A stretch of DNA of 35,910 nt from Burkholderiales bacterium (GCA_017302655.1 JAFLDE010000038.1:1-35910); one strand, 5' to 3'. Numbered from the stretch's first letter, positions 1 through 8,973 are shown. Translations and numbers: made by a program. The notes: generated by a model not told the origin, from the sequence alone.

Positions 1-1
1 G

Positions 2-637
2 CGCGAGGCCGCCGCCCGCGCCTACGCGAGCGCTGCCGCGCCCAAGCCGGAGGTGGCGACGCAGCTGGTGCAGACGGCGCGGCGCGCGCTGGACCTGTTC
101 TCCGGCGCGGAGAAAGTCGCTGGCGAGGACGGCCCACCGGGTGGCCTGGCTGCGCTCTCGGCCTTCCTGGAACGCGATGTGCCGCAGGCCGAGCGAGAGC
201 GCATCAGCGAGGTGCTGCTGCGCATCCTCAACGGCAGCCTGTTGGAGCTGGACCAGCTGGCGCGCGCAAAGGCTGGCGTCGCCCTGCCTCCCGCTGACGA
301 GGCCCGCCAGCGATTCATGACGCAGGCCGTGGTGTCCTTGTCCGACGCCGCCTTCTTCCCGGCTCCCTTGCTCGTCACCCTGCAGGGCTTCGAGCAGCGC
401 CAGGCCAGCGTGTTCCAGGTGGCACGAGCCCCTGGGCAGAAGCTGGTCTATCTGGGTGCGGTCTTGCTCATCGTCGGCGTCTTCGCCATGCTCTACGTCC
501 GCGAACGCCGGATCTGGGTCTGGCTGACGCCCCAAGCCGACGGCAGCAGCCAGGCGCTGCTGGCCCTGTCGAGCGCCCGAAGCGGCCCCGACCTCGACGC
601 CGAGTTCCAGCAATTGCGAACCCTCATCCAGCCATGA
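2..637 (+). CDS. resB: Cytochrome c biogenesis protein ResB, C-terminal part
   Basis: The frame is open from the first bases of the window, so the N-terminus and the first membrane spans lie upstream; about 211 residues are visible. The visible part is a long periplasmic segment followed by one hydrophobic span (roughly LVYLGAVLLIVGVFAML) and then VRERRIWVWL. That span followed by a basic, Trp-rich turn is typical of the ResB C-terminus. ResB works with CcsA (ResC) in system II cytochrome c maturation, moving haem across the inner membrane and keeping apocytochrome cysteines reduced for attachment. The stop overlaps the next start as ATGA, which is the usual resB-ccsA coupling and supports the call. 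The missing N-terminus is due to the window edge and is not a mutation. Confidence 0.88.
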   Translation, partial: REAAARAYASAAAPKPEVATQLVQTARRALDLFSGAEKVAGEDGPPGGLAALSAFLERDVPQAERERISEVLLRILNGSLLELDQLARAKAGVALPPADEARQRFMTQAVVSLSDAAFFPAPLLVTLQGFEQRQASVFQVARAPGQKLVYLGAVLLIVGVFAMLYVRERRIWVWLTPQADGSSQALLALSSARSGPDLDAEFQQLRTLIQP

Positions 638-1977
638 ACACCGCCACGCTCTCCACCGCCGGCGCCCCCCGGCCCTTGCTGCAACGAGGCCCGCTGGACT
701 GGGCCTTTGCAGCCCTTGTGCTGATGGGTGCCGCCTTCGCCTTCATGCGCTATGGCGCCTCCATGGACGGCTACGAGAAGGCCATCCTGGCTTGCTCGGC
801 GCCCTCGCTCATTGCCTTGGGCTGGGCTTGGTCGCCCCTGCGCCTGCTGACCCTGGTGGTGGGTGCCGCCAGCCTGGGGGCCATGCTGCTCTACAGCCGG
901 CAGACCGACGGCTTTGGCGCCGACCTGGAACTCGGCCAGCAGGCCTTCCTGCTCAAGTACTTCCTGGCCAGCCAGACGGCGATCCTGTGGATGGCCGTGC
1001 TGACGCTGCTGGCCACGCTCTTCTACTGGATCGGCATGTTCAGCCGTTCCGAGGCGCTGGAGTCCGGAGGCAGCAAGCTGGCCTGGGCGGCGGTGACGAT
1101 GGCGCTCATCGGCACCATGGTGCGCTGGTTCGAGAGCCACCAGATCGCGCCCGACATCGGCCACATCCCGGTCAGCAATCTGTACGAGGTCTTCGTCCTC
1201 TTCATCTGGATGACGACCCTGTTCTACCTCTACTACGAGCAGCGCTACGCCACGCGCGCACTCGGCGCATGGACCCTGCTGGTGGTCAGCGGTGCCGTCG
1301 GCTTCCTGCTCTGGTACGCGCTCGACCGCCAGGCGCACGAGATCCAGCCCCTGGTGCCAGCGTTGCAAAGCTGGTGGATGAAGATCCACGTGCCGGCCAA
1401 TTTCGTCGGCTATGGCTGCTTCGCCATTGCCGCCATGGTGGGGCTGGCCTACCTGCTGAAGACCGCCAGCGCGCAGGCGCTCTGGGTCGGTCTGGTGGCT
1501 GTACCCCTGAGCCTGGTGGCCGTGCTGCTGGGCTTCGCGCAGTTCGGCGACCTCAAGGCCGAGACCGTGCAAGGCCTGATCGGCTGGGCACGCAAATTCG
1601 GCGCCATCGCTATCTTCCTCGCCCTGTGCGTGGCGCTGCGCCAGCGAGTCACCGCCCGCCTGCCCGATCTCGCGCTGCTCGACGAATGGATGTACCGCCC
1701 GATCGCCCTGGGCTTCGCTTTCTTCACCATCGCCACCATCCTCGGTGCCTTCTGGGCGGCCGAGGCCTGGGGGGGCTACTGGAGCTGGGACCCGAAGGAG
1801 ACCTGGGCGCTGATCGTCTGGCTGAACTACGCCGCCTGGCTGCACATGCGGCTGATGAAGGGGCTGCGCGGCGCCATGTCGGCCTGGTGGGCGTTGGTGG
1901 GCCTTCTGGTCACCACCTTCGCCTTCCTGGGCGTGAACATGTTCCTGTCCGGCCTGCACAGCTACGGCGAGCTGTAA
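634..1977 (+). CDS. ccsA: Cytochrome c biogenesis protein CcsA/CcsB (ResC), haem handling
   Basis: This is a polytopic inner-membrane protein of 447 residues, within the family range. The diagnostic Trp-rich WWD haem-handling motif is present as WGGYWSWDPKETW near residues 379-391. Conserved histidines are visible in HIPVSNLYE, in KIHVP (about residue 252) and in the C-terminal LHSYGEL. The family presents haem at the periplasmic face to apocytochrome CxxCH sites together with ResB. The ATG overlaps the resB stop by 4 bp, indicating a coupled operon. Databases name the same family ccsA, ccsB or resC, so the symbol is a naming choice; the function is well supported. Confidence 0.95.
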   Translation: MNTATLSTAGAPRPLLQRGPLDWAFAALVLMGAAFAFMRYGASMDGYEKAILACSAPSLIALGWAWSPLRLLTLVVGAASLGAMLLYSRQTDGFGADLELGQQAFLLKYFLASQTAILWMAVLTLLATLFYWIGMFSRSEALESGGSKLAWAAVTMALIGTMVRWFESHQIAPDIGHIPVSNLYEVFVLFIWMTTLFYLYYEQRYATRALGAWTLLVVSGAVGFLLWYALDRQAHEIQPLVPALQSWWMKIHVPANFVGYGCFAIAAMVGLAYLLKTASAQALWVGLVAVPLSLVAVLLGFAQFGDLKAETVQGLIGWARKFGAIAIFLALCVALRQRVTARLPDLALLDEWMYRPIALGFAFFTIATILGAFWAAEAWGGYWSWDPKETWALIVWLNYAAWLHMRLMKGLRGAMSAWWALVGLLVTTFAFLGVNMFLSGLHSYGEL

Positions 1978-2012
1978 GCACCTTGAGCTGGAACCGCGGC
2001 GAGGCAGACGCG

Positions 2013-2828
2013 TTGGACGCGAAGACGGTTCCGACGCGGCTTTCATGCGCGTTGGCTTGTGTCCTCTCATTCCTGGGCCTGGCTCTCGTCGCGACGCGTG
2101 CCCAAGCCAGGGAACTTCGAATCGCCACTGGCGAGTTCCCGCCCTTCGCCACGGCAGCGCGCAGCGACCAAGGCGTGGCACTGGCCATCGTTCGGCGCGC
2201 GTTTGAGTTGGGCGGCCATTCGGTGCAGTACACCTTTCTGCCATGGTCGCGCGCGCAGGTGGAAACGGAGGCCGGTCTCTGGGATGCCTCGGCGCACTGG
2301 GGCGCTTCGCGGGAGCGAAGGGAAAGGTTCCTGCTCAGTGACAACCTGCTCAGCGAGGACTGGGTGCTGCTGCATCGCGCAGACACCCGCCTGACATGGC
2401 AAGGGGTCGAAGACCTCGCGCCCTACCGCATCGGCATCACGCGCGACTACACCTACACGCCGGAATTCTGGGCCGCGGTGCACAGCCGCCAGTTGGCGAG
2501 GGTGGACTATGTGATCAACGATCTGGCGGGTCTGCGCGTGCTGCTGGCGCGGCGGATCGACGTGCTGCCGCTGGAACGAAACGTGGCCTGCGATTTGCTG
2601 ACGGCGAACTTCACCGCCGCCCAGGCCGCCGAGGTCCGGGCGCACCCGAAGCCGCTGAACGACCAGTTCACCACCCACGTGCTGTTTCCGCGCGGCAAGC
2701 CCGCCAGCCCCAGCTTGCTGGCCGATTTCAATCGCGGCCTCAAGCAACTGCGCGCGAGCAAGGAGTACGCGCAACTGCTTCAATCGGTGAAATGCCCCGG
2801 CACGCTCAAGGCTTCGGTGCCGCTGTAA
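2013..2828 (+). CDS. Periplasmic solute-binding protein (SBP_bac_3-like)
   Basis: The product is 271 residues. From a TTG at 2013 it begins with a basic stretch, a hydrophobic core (about [20 protein letters not shown]) and a signal-peptidase I-like AxA site. The mature part starts [11 protein letters not shown] and ends with [18 protein letters not shown], both typical of family 3 extracellular solute-binding proteins of amino-acid ABC systems. No ATG or GTG fits; TTG 2013 was chosen because GAGG lies 8 bp upstream and a signal peptide follows directly. TTG 1983 is an alternative. No permease or ATPase gene adjoins it, so it is an orphan receptor or a sensor-like protein. It sits between ccsA and msrP. 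The ligand is unknown. Confidence 0.8.
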   Translation: MDAKTVPTRLSCALACVLSFLGLALVATRAQARELRIATGEFPPFATAARSDQGVALAIVRRAFELGGHSVQYTFLPWSRAQVETEAGLWDASAHWGASRERRERFLLSDNLLSEDWVLLHRADTRLTWQGVEDLAPYRIGITRDYTYTPEFWAAVHSRQLARVDYVINDLAGLRVLLARRIDVLPLERNVACDLLTANFTAAQAAEVRAHPKPLNDQFTTHVLFPRGKPASPSLLADFNRGLKQLRASKEYAQLLQSVKCPGTLKASVPL

Positions 2829-2860
2829 CGTCGGCGCCCTCCGGCGCGAAGTGCAGCACC

Positions 2861-3780
<920 letters not shown>

Positions 3781-3784
<4 letters not shown>

Positions 3785-4389
3785 TCCAGCCGGCTCTCCT
3801 GCATCCGGCCATTCGGCCGGCCCTGCACCTGCTGTGCGCCCTGCCGCTGGCTTGGCTGGTCTGGCGCCTGTTGGCTCAGCAGCTGGGCGCCAACCCGGCC
3901 GAGGCCCTGATTCGCAGTCTGGGGGACTGGGGCCTGCGCGGCCTGCTGCTCACGCTGGCCATCACGCCGCTGCGCGTGATGCTCCAGCAGCCCTTGCTGC
4001 TTCGCTATCGGCGCCTGTTCGGGCTGTGGAGCTTTGCCTACGTGCTGCTGCACCTGCTCTGCTACGTCGCCTTCGACAAAGGTTTGGATGTGAACGAAGT
4101 GCTGCGCGACCTCCTCAAGCGGCCCTTCATCCTGGTGGGAATGCTGGCCTTTGTGCTGCTGCTGCCACTGGCCGCCACCAGCTTCTCCGCCGCGCAAAGG
4201 CGGCTGGGCGGTCGGCGCTGGCAAGCGCTGCACCGGCTGGTGTACGTGGCGACGACGCTGGCCTGCCTGCACTTCTGGTGGATGCGCAGCGGCAAGAACC
4301 TGTGGGTGGAACCCGCGGTCTACGCATCGCTGCTGGCGCTCTTGCTGGGCTGGCGCCTGCACCGGGCTTGGCTTAGGGCCTGCAACTGA
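3781..4389 (+). CDS. msrQ: Haem-binding membrane subunit MsrQ
   Basis: This 202-residue, mostly hydrophobic protein has about six membrane spans of the ferric-reductase-like type. Histidines that can ligate b-haem occur in [11 protein letters not shown], in ALHRLVYV and in CLHFWW. MsrQ passes electrons from the quinone pool or a cytoplasmic reductase to MsrP. The gene starts with TTG inside the msrP stop (TTGA overlap), and no better start is visible downstream before the first span. Its position directly after msrP is the standard arrangement. The next gene is convergent, only 17 bp away, with no T-tailed terminator in the gap. Confidence 0.92.
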
Positions 4390-4406
4390 CAAGTCAGTAA
4401 CGGGTC

Positions 4407-4688
4407 CTAGTCGACGACCTGCACCCCACGCGCAAACGCCACCCGGTCCTTGATGGACCCCGCGGCCTCGCTCGGCTCCGGGTAGAACCAGACCGCGTCG
4501 GGCAGCATCTCGCCGTTCACGAACAGGCTGAGCCACTGCGCCTGGCCCTTCCAAGGGCAACTGGAGCGGTGGTTGCTGAAAGTGGTGAATTCCCGCTTCA
4601 GGCTGGCGGCGGGGAAGTAGTGGTTGCCTTCGAGCACAACGGTGTCGTCGCTCTCGGCCACCACGGTCTGGTTCCAGATGGCTTTCAT
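4407..4688 (-). CDS. DUF427 domain protein
   Basis: This is a compact 93-residue protein with family marks: MKAIWNQTVVAESDDT at the N-terminus, then VLEGNHYFP, the SSCPWKGQA segment, and VAFWF-type aromatic strands (here AVWFYPEP). DUF427 is a small beta-rich cytoplasmic fold of unknown biochemical role. The ATG overlaps the stop of the upstream Bug-type receptor by one base (TGATG), so the two genes are probably cotranscribed and translationally coupled. It converges on msrQ. The family assignment is firm; no function should be read from it. Confidence 0.85.
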   Translation of the reverse strand: MKAIWNQTVVAESDDTVVLEGNHYFPAASLKREFTTFSNHRSSCPWKGQAQWLSLFVNGEMLPDAVWFYPEPSEAAGSIKDRVAFARGVQVVD

Positions 4689-5644
4689 CAGTCGATCTTC
4701 ACGCCCGAGGCCTTGACCACCGCCGCCCAGCGCTGCGTCTCGCTGCTCACGAAGCGACCGAAGTCATCGCCGTATAGCGCAGGGGGTTCGCTGCCCAACT
4801 GGGTCCACGCGGCCTTGATCTCCTCGCTGGCAAAGGCCTTGCGCAATTCGGCCTGCATGGCGGCCACGGCCTCGCGCGGCGTGCCCTTGGGCGCCCAGAG
4901 CCCGTACCAGGTGGCCACCACATAGCCCGGGGCACCGCCGTCCTTGGCCAGGGGCACGTTCGCAAAACCTGGCGCGGGTTTGTCGGCCGCCTGCGCGATG
5001 GCGCGCACACTTCCGCTGCGAATGTGCTGGGCCGAGCTGCCCAAGCCGTCGAACATCAGCTCGATCTGCCCCGCCACCAGATCCTGAAGCGCCGGGCCGG
5101 CGCCGCGGTACGGGATGTGGGTGATGAAGGTCTTGGTCTGCTGCTTGAAGAGCTCACCCGCCAAGTGATGCGAGGTGCCGTTGCCGGCGGACGCGTAGTT
5201 CAGCTTGCCGGGGTTGGCCCGCACATAGGCCAGCAACTCTGGCAGGGTGCGCACCGGCAGCTTGCCCGGGTGTACCACGATGACCTGCGGCACGCTGCTG
5301 ACCAGCGCCACCGGCACGAAGTCGCCCTCCAGGCTGTAACTCAGGTTCTTGTAGACCGAGGGCGCGATGGCGTGGTGAACCGCGCCCATGAAGAAGTTGT
5401 GCCCGTCCGGCACGGCCTTGGCCGCCACGCCGGCGCCCAGGGTGCCGCCGGCGCCGCCGCGGTTGTCCAGGTTGAAGGTCTTGCCGGTGGCCTTGCCAAG
5501 ATAGCCAAACAAGGGACGCGCGAAGGCGTCAGTTCCTCCTCCCGGCGGGAAGGGAACGACGATGGTCACTGGCTTGGTGGGCCAGGTCTGCGCGAAGGCC
5601 GAAGCGGCCAGCAGGGGCAAGGCAAGCAGCAGGCGTCTCAACAT
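4688..5644 (-). CDS. Bug-type substrate-binding protein (tripartite tricarboxylate transporter family)
   Basis: This is a 318-residue periplasmic receptor. A signal peptide (MLRRLLLALPLLAASAFA) is followed by WPTKPVTIVVPFPPGGGTD and FARPLFGYL. DNRGGAGGTLGA and PDGHNFFMG then form the canonical Bug N-terminal lobe, and LNYASAGNGTSHHLAGELF also fits. The ATG was chosen because it gives the signal peptide and has GGAG 8 bp upstream; the frame stays open further upstream but overlaps DUF1653. Bug proteins bind carboxylates and similar small molecules for TctAB-type transporters, and Burkholderiales carry many without adjacent permeases. No tctA or tctB is present here, so it is an orphan. The ligand cannot be assigned. 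Confidence 0.92.
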   Translation of the reverse strand: MLRRLLLALPLLAASAFAQTWPTKPVTIVVPFPPGGGTDAFARPLFGYLGKATGKTFNLDNRGGAGGTLGAGVAAKAVPDGHNFFMGAVHHAIAPSVYKNLSYSLEGDFVPVALVSSVPQVIVVHPGKLPVRTLPELLAYVRANPGKLNYASAGNGTSHHLAGELFKQQTKTFITHIPYRGAGPALQDLVAGQIELMFDGLGSSAQHIRSGSVRAIAQAADKPAPGFANVPLAKDGGAPGYVVATWYGLWAPKGTPREAVAAMQAELRKAFASEEIKAAWTQLGSEPPALYGDDFGRFVSSETQRWAAVVKASGVKID

Positions 5645-5702
5645 GGGGCGTCTCCATTCGGGGAGCCGAAGTAAAGCCGGCCTTCGCTTTCCGCGCATCC
5701 GG

Positions 5703-5933
5703 TCACACCCGTAGGAAGCGCGGCCGGCGTTCGCCCTTGTGCTCGATGGTCTCGAAGAACATCGCATGCGGGCGAACCCAAAGCCCGGTGGCGTTGTAGA
5801 GCGGCCGGTACACCACCAGCGGCTCCAAGGTCTCGGAGTGCCGGGCCACGCCCAGCACCTCGTACTCACCGCCCTTGTAATGGCGATAGCGACCGGTCGG
5901 CGTGGGCGGCAGGGGCGGGAGCTCGTCTTGCAT
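5703..5933 (-). CDS. DUF1653 domain protein
   Basis: This small protein (76 residues from the ATG at 5933) carries the DUF1653 core: GRYRHYKGGEYEVLGVARHSETLE, then PLVVYRPLYN and LWVRPHAMFFE (given here as separate segments). It is a short beta-barrel-like fold of unknown role. An upstream in-frame ATG would lengthen it by 50 residues with non-conserved sequence overlapping the divergent SDR gene, so the shorter form is preferred. It lies 58 bp upstream of the Bug receptor and may be transcribed with it. The divergent SDR start is about 80-120 bp away. Confidence 0.82.
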   Translation of the reverse strand: MQDELPPLPPTPTGRYRHYKGGEYEVLGVARHSETLEPLVVYRPLYNATGLWVRPHAMFFETIEHKGERRPRFLRV

Positions 5934-5996
5934 GCGCCCATCATGCCCTGGGTTGCCAAGCGGCTTTGCTGGGTCGGCCCTTGGGAGCCGCCCCAG

Positions 5997-6002
5997 GATA
6001 AT
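5997..6002 (+). promoter_or_regulatory. Possible -10 element for the SDR-folB gene group
   Basis: GATAAT lies in the short divergent spacer between the DUF1653 and SDR genes. No good -35 hexamer is seen at 16-18 bp. If used, transcription would start near 6009, almost on the ATG at 6013 and about 45 nt before the ATG at 6055. This favours the second ATG as the translation start. Confidence 0.25.
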
Positions 6003-6054
6003 CCCGAGCTTCATGAGCCCCCTCGCCCGCAACGACCGCCCCTGCCCGGCCCAA

Positions 6055-6828
6055 ATGCCAGACCGCCCCGTGGTGCTGGTCACGGGTGCCGCGCGTCGCC
6101 TGGGCCGTCACCTGGCCTTGCACCTGGGGCGCTGCGGGTACGACATCGCCGTGCACCTGCGCCGCCTGCCGGACGCCGACGGCCAGCAGTTGCTCGACGA
6201 GTTGCGCCGACTCGGAGCCCGCGCCGAGTGCTTCGCCGCGGATCTCGCGGTCGAGGCTGACGTTGAGTCTCTGGTGCCGAGGGTGCTGGCAAGCCTGGGC
6301 CGCTTGGACGCGGTGGTGAACAGCGCGTCGCTGTTCAGCGATGACGACGTGCATGGCCTGAGCTACGACTCGCTGCAGCGCCACTTGCTGCCCAATTGCG
6401 GCGCCCCCTTGCTGCTGGCGCGCGCGCTGCACCGGCATTGCGAGCAAGCCGAGCGGACCGGCTGTGTGGTCAACGTGCTCGATCAGAAGCTCTGGAACCC
6501 CAATCCCGATCATTTGAGCTACACGCTATCCAAGGCCGCGCTGGAATCGGCCACCGGCTTGCTGGCCCGCGCGCTCGCCCCGCGCCTGCGCGTGGTCGGT
6601 GTGGCGCTGGGCGTCACCCTGCCCAGCGGCCCGATGACCGAGGCCGAGTTCCAAGCCGCCCACCGCATGACACCGCTGGGCCGCTCCAGCACGGCGGACG
6701 ACTTCGCCGAAGCCGTCGCCTTCTTGCTGCGCAGCCCCGCCATCACCGGCACCACGCTGCTGGTGGACGGTGGCCAACACCTGGCCGCGCAGCCGCGCGA
6801 CGTGTTCCATCTCTTGAAAGAAAGCTGA
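6055..6828 (+). CDS. SDR oxidoreductase, FolM/pteridine-reductase-like
   Basis: This is a 257-residue short-chain dehydrogenase from ATG 6055; ATG 6013 would add 14 residues before the first strand. The nucleotide-binding loop is TGAARRLG (residues 10-17). Its double arginine is typical of the PTR1/FolM pteridine reductases rather than the TGxxxGxG of ordinary SDRs. The active site is D143 (LDQK), Y156 and K160 (SYTLSK), matching the Asp-Tyr-Lys arrangement of pteridine reductases. FolM reduces dihydromonapterin and, weakly, dihydrofolate. The following gene is folB, which fits a tetrahydropterin/folate role. Substrate is inferred from motif and context only. Confidence 0.82.
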   Translation: MPDRPVVLVTGAARRLGRHLALHLGRCGYDIAVHLRRLPDADGQQLLDELRRLGARAECFAADLAVEADVESLVPRVLASLGRLDAVVNSASLFSDDDVHGLSYDSLQRHLLPNCGAPLLLARALHRHCEQAERTGCVVNVLDQKLWNPNPDHLSYTLSKAALESATGLLARALAPRLRVVGVALGVTLPSGPMTEAEFQAAHRMTPLGRSSTADDFAEAVAFLLRSPAITGTTLLVDGGQHLAAQPRDVFHLLKES

Positions 6829-6833
6829 AATGA

Positions 6834-6989
6834 ATCCCCCAGTCTCGCTATCACTCGCCTCCCCTGCAGGGCGCGCCGGTCCTTGCGGCCCGGCCCTTCG
6901 CCAGGCAGAACCAGTCCGCCGGAATGGTTCAGTCCGGGCTCAGCCCCAGGGGGGCGCTCAGCGGCTTCGGGCGGCCGGGCGCCACTGAG
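6834..6989. repeat. GC-rich intergenic repeat-like element between SDR and folB
   Basis: This non-coding stretch starts CCCCCAGTCT, contains GGGCGCGCCGGTCCTTG and runs on with AGCCCCAGGGGGGCGC. The same start and core occur at 26562-26655 (CCCCCAGTCT, then GGGCGCGCCGCCCTTGG). It fills the gap up to the folB start, where no clear Shine-Dalgarno remains. A dispersed intergenic element is inferred from the two copies in this window. Confidence 0.45.
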
Positions 6990-7382
6990 ATGGCCTCCGC
7001 CCTCGACCACCCCAGCCTGCTCGCCTGCCGGCGCCTGTTCCTGCGCAATTACGAGGTGTGGATCAACATCGGCGTGCACGACTTCGAAAAGAAGGGCGAG
7101 CAGCGCGTGCTGATCAACGTCGATCTCTACACCCCGTTGGCCGAGACCACGCCGCAGGCCGACCAACTGGCCGAGGTGGTGGACTACGACTTCATGCGCC
7201 GCACCATTGCGGAATATGTGTCGAAGGGCCACATCCATCTGCAGGAAACCCTGTGCGATGCCATCCTGGCACGCATGCTGGCCCACCCCAAGGTGAAGGC
7301 CGCCCGTGTCAGCACCGAGAAGCCCGACGTGTACCCGGACTGCGAGTCGGTCGGCGTCGAGGTGTTCGGACTGAAAGACTGA
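6990..7382 (+). CDS. folB: Dihydroneopterin aldolase FolB
   Basis: FolB cleaves 7,8-dihydroneopterin to 6-hydroxymethyl-dihydropterin and glycolaldehyde in folate synthesis. The 130-residue product shows the family pattern: FLRNYEVWINIGVHDFEKK with the substrate-binding glutamate, VVDYDFM with the conserved tyrosine, HLQETLCDAI, and the catalytic-lysine segment RVSTEKPDV. ATG 6990 gives a normal length. A longer frame from 6924 would be encoded by the GC-rich repeat and is rejected. The Shine-Dalgarno is poor (GCCACTGAG before the ATG). It lies between the pteridine-reductase-like gene and ttcA, 18 bp before the latter. Confidence 0.92.
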   Translation: MASALDHPSLLACRRLFLRNYEVWINIGVHDFEKKGEQRVLINVDLYTPLAETTPQADQLAEVVDYDFMRRTIAEYVSKGHIHLQETLCDAILARMLAHPKVKAARVSTEKPDVYPDCESVGVEVFGLKD

Positions 7383-7394
7383 AAGACTGAAGGA
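7371..7394 (+). repeat. Three tandem 8-bp units across the folB stop
   Basis: CTGAAAGA, CTGAAAGA and CTGAAGGA follow directly. The folB stop TGA (7380-7382) lies in the second unit. The third unit supplies AAGGA, the likely ribosome-binding site of ttcA, 6 bp before its ATG. Confidence 0.8.
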
Positions 7395-7400
7395 CCGACG

Positions 7401-8315
7401 ATGTCGAGGAAAGACCGGGACACCCACGAGGCCAACAAGCTCAGCAAGCGCCTGCACCGGCAAGTGGGCGAGGCGATCGGCGACTTCAAGATGATCGAGG
7501 ACGGCGACAAGGTCATGGTCTGCCTGTCCGGCGGCAAGGACAGCTATGCCCTGCTCGACATCCTGCTGAACCTGCAGAAGCGCGCACCCATTGCCTTCGA
7601 GTTGGTGGCGGTGAACCTGGACCAGAAGCAGCCCGGCTTCCCCGAGGAAGTGCTGCCCACGTACCTGAAGAGCGTGGGCGTCCCCTTCCACATCGAGGAG
7701 CAGGACACCTACAGCATCGTCAAGAAGCTGATTCCCGAGGGCAAGACCACCTGCAGCCTGTGCTCGCGCCTGCGCCGCGGCATCCTGTACCGCGTGGCAG
7801 GTGAATTGGGCGCGACGAAGATCGCGCTCGGCCACCACCGAGACGACATCGTGACCACGCTGATGCTGAACATGTTCCACGGCGGCACCATGAAGGGCAT
7901 GCCGCCCAAGTTGGTGAGCGACGATGGCAAGAACACCGTCATCCGTCCGCTGGCCTATGTGGCCGAGGAAGACCTGGCCGCCTGGGCCGAGCATCGTGGC
8001 TTCCCCATCATTCCCTGCAACCTGTGCGGCAGCCAGGAGAACCTGCAGCGCGCCGCCATCAAGGCCATGCTGCAGGGGTGGGAGAAGCAGCAGCCCGGGC
8101 GCCTGGACAACATGTTGCGTGCCATGGCGCATGTGGTGCCCAGCCACCTGATGGACCGCAAGCTCTTCCCCTTCGAAACCATCCAGCCCACCGGCAGCGC
8201 CTTCGCCGGTGGGGACATCGCCTTCGACGAAGACGAGGGCTGCGGGACCCCGCCCCCGCTGCCCACGTTGGAAGAAGGCGGCAAGGTCATCCGCCTCAAC
8301 CCCGCCACCGTTTGA
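7401..8315 (+). CDS. ttcA: tRNA 2-thiocytidine biosynthesis protein TtcA
   Basis: TtcA inserts sulfur at C32 of certain tRNAs, using ATP and an iron-sulfur cluster. The 304-residue product has the PP-loop ATP site SGGKDS (residues 43-48). It has CSLC (C118, C121) in [12 protein letters not shown] and a second pair in PCNLCGS (C206, C209), matching the cluster-binding cysteines of the family. The motif [10 protein letters not shown] is also canonical. The start has AAGGA 6 bp upstream. It is a cytoplasmic tRNA-modification enzyme sitting in a run of unrelated housekeeping genes (folB before, lipoprotein and glmU after). Length and motifs look intact. Confidence 0.96.
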   Translation: MSRKDRDTHEANKLSKRLHRQVGEAIGDFKMIEDGDKVMVCLSGGKDSYALLDILLNLQKRAPIAFELVAVNLDQKQPGFPEEVLPTYLKSVGVPFHIEEQDTYSIVKKLIPEGKTTCSLCSRLRRGILYRVAGELGATKIALGHHRDDIVTTLMLNMFHGGTMKGMPPKLVSDDGKNTVIRPLAYVAEEDLAAWAEHRGFPIIPCNLCGSQENLQRAAIKAMLQGWEKQQPGRLDNMLRAMAHVVPSHLMDRKLFPFETIQPTGSAFAGGDIAFDEDEGCGTPPPLPTLEEGGKVIRLNPATV

Positions 8316-8337
8316 TTGGCCATCAGGAGGTACCGCC

Positions 8338-8925
8338 ATGTTTCGACGCTCCCTGCTTCTCGTCCCATTGGTCGCCTTGCTGAGCGGCTGCGCGGCGCTG
8401 AACACCGTCAGCCCGGAGGTGCGCAGCTTCGGCACCTGGCCCGCCGGTCGTTCACCCGGCAGCTACGCCTTCGAGCGCCTGCCCAGCCAGCAGCAGCCGC
8501 TGAGCCGCGCGCCCGACTGGGAGTTGCTCGCCGCCCCGGCACTGGCCAAGGCCGGCTTCCAGCCGGCAGCCGCAGGTGCGCAAGCGGATGTCATCGTCAG
8601 CATCGGCGTGCGTGTCAGCGTGAGTGGCGAAGACCCTTGGCTGGATCCGCTCTGGTACCGCTGGAACGCGCCGCTGTATGCGTGGCGCTTCGGCATGCCG
8701 CCGCGAGCCCACCCGATGTTCATCGAGCGACGCTTCGAGCGCGAGGTCGGCTTGCTGCTTCGCGACCGAGCCAGCGGCCAGCCGCTCTATGAAGCCCGCG
8801 CCAGCCACGACGGTGCCACGAAGGGCGACGACGTGCTCATCGCGGCTCTGTTCTCCGCCGCGCTCTCGGACTTCCCCGCCGCCAAGCCGCAGGCTCATCA
8901 CGTGCCTGTGTCGCTGACCCGCTAG
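8338..8925 (+). CDS. DUF4136 lipoprotein
   Basis: The product is 195 residues. MFRRSLLLVPLVALLSGC ends in a lipobox (LSGC, acylated Cys18), so it is predicted to be an outer- or inner-membrane lipoprotein. The mature part carries the DUF4136 pattern: an early FGTWPAG-type aromatic segment, LAKAGFQPA, DVIVSIGV, and a C-terminal GDDVLIAALFSAALSDFP helix. The ATG at 8338 is set by a strong AGGAGG at 8325-8330. The role of the family is unknown. It follows ttcA by 22 bp and precedes glmU by 97 bp. Confidence 0.87.
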   Translation: MFRRSLLLVPLVALLSGCAALNTVSPEVRSFGTWPAGRSPGSYAFERLPSQQQPLSRAPDWELLAAPALAKAGFQPAAAGAQADVIVSIGVRVSVSGEDPWLDPLWYRWNAPLYAWRFGMPPRAHPMFIERRFEREVGLLLRDRASGQPLYEARASHDGATKGDDVLIAALFSAALSDFPAAKPQAHHVPVSLTR

Positions 8926-8973
8926 GGACTGGCTCAGCCTTCCCTTGTTCCAGGGGGAGCCCTGGGGCCGAGC

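Noticed and set aside
792-2012. Upstream extension of the solute-binding protein frame
   Set aside because: It runs out of frame through ccsA; no start fits and the signal peptide begins near 2013.
493-2244. Minus-strand open frame of 583 codons opposite resB/ccsA
   Set aside because: Antisense shadow of ccsA; composition rich in Gln/His/Gly/Arg typical of reversed GC-rich genes.
4385-4398. ACTGAC-AA-GTCAGT palindrome after msrQ as a terminator
   Set aside because: The loop would be only 2 nt and there is no T-tract; it also overlaps the msrQ stop.
6924-6989. Longer FolB start at 6924
   Set aside because: The extra 22 residues are encoded by the GC-rich repeat and are not part of the aldolase fold.
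6519-8435. Minus-strand open frame of 638 codons opposite SDR, folB and ttcA
   Set aside because: Spans several well-identified plus-strand genes and an intergenic repeat.
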